DNA of 6,042 bases from an uncultured Lachnospiraceae bacterium (GTDB lineage: Bacteria; Bacillota_A; Clostridia; Lachnospirales; Lachnospiraceae): positions 1-6,042 of the forward strand of contig USPJ01000093.1 of the NCBI GenBank assembly GCA_900556645.1, read 5' to 3'. The notes under the pieces are model-generated. The model saw nothing but the letters and a program-made list of their open reading frames with translations. It had not been told where the DNA came from and did not search any database. Position numbers and translations under genes: made by a program. Each line of letters begins with the position of its first letter. Within the stretch, counting starts at the first letter, position 1. Of the stretch, positions 5,326 to 6,042 are shown in pieces.

Positions 5326-6033
5326 ATGTATCAAGGTCAGAAAAGTATGGACGAGCTGCAAGAGAGAATCGGTTACCGTTTTAAGAACAAAAACTTGCTT
5401 CGTCAGGCATTGACACACAGCTCCTATGCCAACGAAAAGCATATGAGCAAATTATCAGATAATGAGAGATTGGAATTTTTGGGGGATGCTGTTTTGGAAA
5501 TCGTATCCAGCGAGTTTTTGTTCCAGAATTATCCGAAAATGCCGGAGGGAGATTTGACAAAATTGCGTGCCAGCATTGTATGTGAGCCTACCTTGGCACT
5601 TTGTACCAAAGAGATGGATTTGGGAAAATATCTCTTCTTGGGAAAAGGCGAGGATATGACAGGGGGCAGAAAACGAAAATCCATTCTTTCCGATGCGTTG
5701 GAGGCACTGATCGGTTCCATTTATCTGGATGGTGGTTTTGCTAGTGCAAAAGAGTTTATCCTAAGATTTATTTTGACGGATATTGAGCATAAGCAGCTCT
5801 TTTATGATAGCAAAACTATCCTGCAAGAAATCGTGCAGGCTGAGTTCAAGGAGGAACTGTCATACCGTATCATTGCAGAAACAGGACCGGATCACGACAA
5901 GCTCTTTGAAGTGGAAGCCCTGATAGGGGAGCAGGTTATCGGAACCGGCGAAGGAAGAACCAAAAAGTCAGCAGAGCAGGAAGCCGCTTATCATGGAATC
6001 TTGAAGCTGCGGGAAAACAAACCGGAAAAGTAG
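5326..6033 (+). CDS. rnc: Ribonuclease III
   Basis: This 235-residue cytoplasmic endoribonuclease cuts double-stranded RNA; it processes rRNA precursors and degrades structured or antisense-paired RNAs as a Mg2+-dependent dimer. The N-terminal RNase III domain (about 9-155) carries the signature NERLEFLGDAVL (46-57). The expected metal ligands and catalytic acids are Glu50 and Asp54 there, and Asp123 and Glu126 in SDALEALIG (122-130). A C-terminal double-stranded RNA-binding domain spans about 162-230. It has DSKTILQE (161-168), the ETGPDHDKLF loop (185-194) and the basic GRTKKSAEQEAA helix start (210-221). Length is normal. The gene is preceded by the acpP terminator with no clear promoter in the 32 bases between. 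The window ends 9 bases after its stop with a gtgagg that may be the ribosome-binding site of the next gene, commonly smc in this neighbourhood. Confidence 0.97.
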   Translation: MYQGQKSMDELQERIGYRFKNKNLLRQALTHSSYANEKHMSKLSDNERLEFLGDAVLEIVSSEFLFQNYPKMPEGDLTKLRASIVCEPTLALCTKEMDLGKYLFLGKGEDMTGGRKRKSILSDALEALIGSIYLDGGFASAKEFILRFILTDIEHKQLFYDSKTILQEIVQAEFKEELSYRIIAETGPDHDKLFEVEALIGEQVIGTGEGRTKKSAEQEAAYHGILKLRENKPEK

Positions 6034-6042
6034 GTAGTGAGG

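Overview
The window reads as a chromosomal segment of a low-GC Gram-positive anaerobe of the Clostridia, most likely a Lachnospiraceae. Three things point there: AT-rich codon choice with strong GGAGG ribosome-binding sites, textbook SigA-type promoters, and the gene order ackA, DUF177 (yceD), rpmF, plsX, acpP, rnc. That order is a familiar housekeeping neighbourhood in this group. All supported genes lie on the + strand.

Bases 1-1030 are the accessory part. A 290-residue Rpn/PD-(D/E)XK nuclease-family protein (annotated in many genomes as a 'transposase' or 'recombination-promoting nuclease') is bracketed by a perfect 15-bp inverted repeat (21-35 and 1016-1030). Inside it, an in-frame ATG at 686 has a strong, well-spaced Shine-Dalgarno sequence. 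It could yield a separate 81-residue C-terminal protein, resembling the intragenic antitoxin (RpnS) arrangement described for enterobacterial Rpn systems. This is the part of the window most worth following up.

Bases 1031-2386 hold a 17-bp-spaced promoter and acetate kinase (ackA). Its usual partner pta is not present here; the rpn unit sits where pta is often found. Bases 2405-3216 form a compact transcription unit: a perfect-consensus promoter, the DUF177/YceD protein, ribosomal protein L32 (rpmF) and a rho-independent terminator.

A DUF624 (YesL-type) membrane protein (3257-3904) then separates rpmF from plsX. The last block is lipid and RNA metabolism. PlsX makes acyl-phosphate from acyl-ACP, and its substrate carrier ACP is encoded 13 bases downstream. 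A strong terminator follows, and then RNase III (rnc), which ends 9 bases before the window edge. These core genes link acetate/ATP metabolism, ribosome assembly, membrane lipid synthesis and RNA processing. Apart from the rpn unit and the DUF624 insertion the block looks ordinary.
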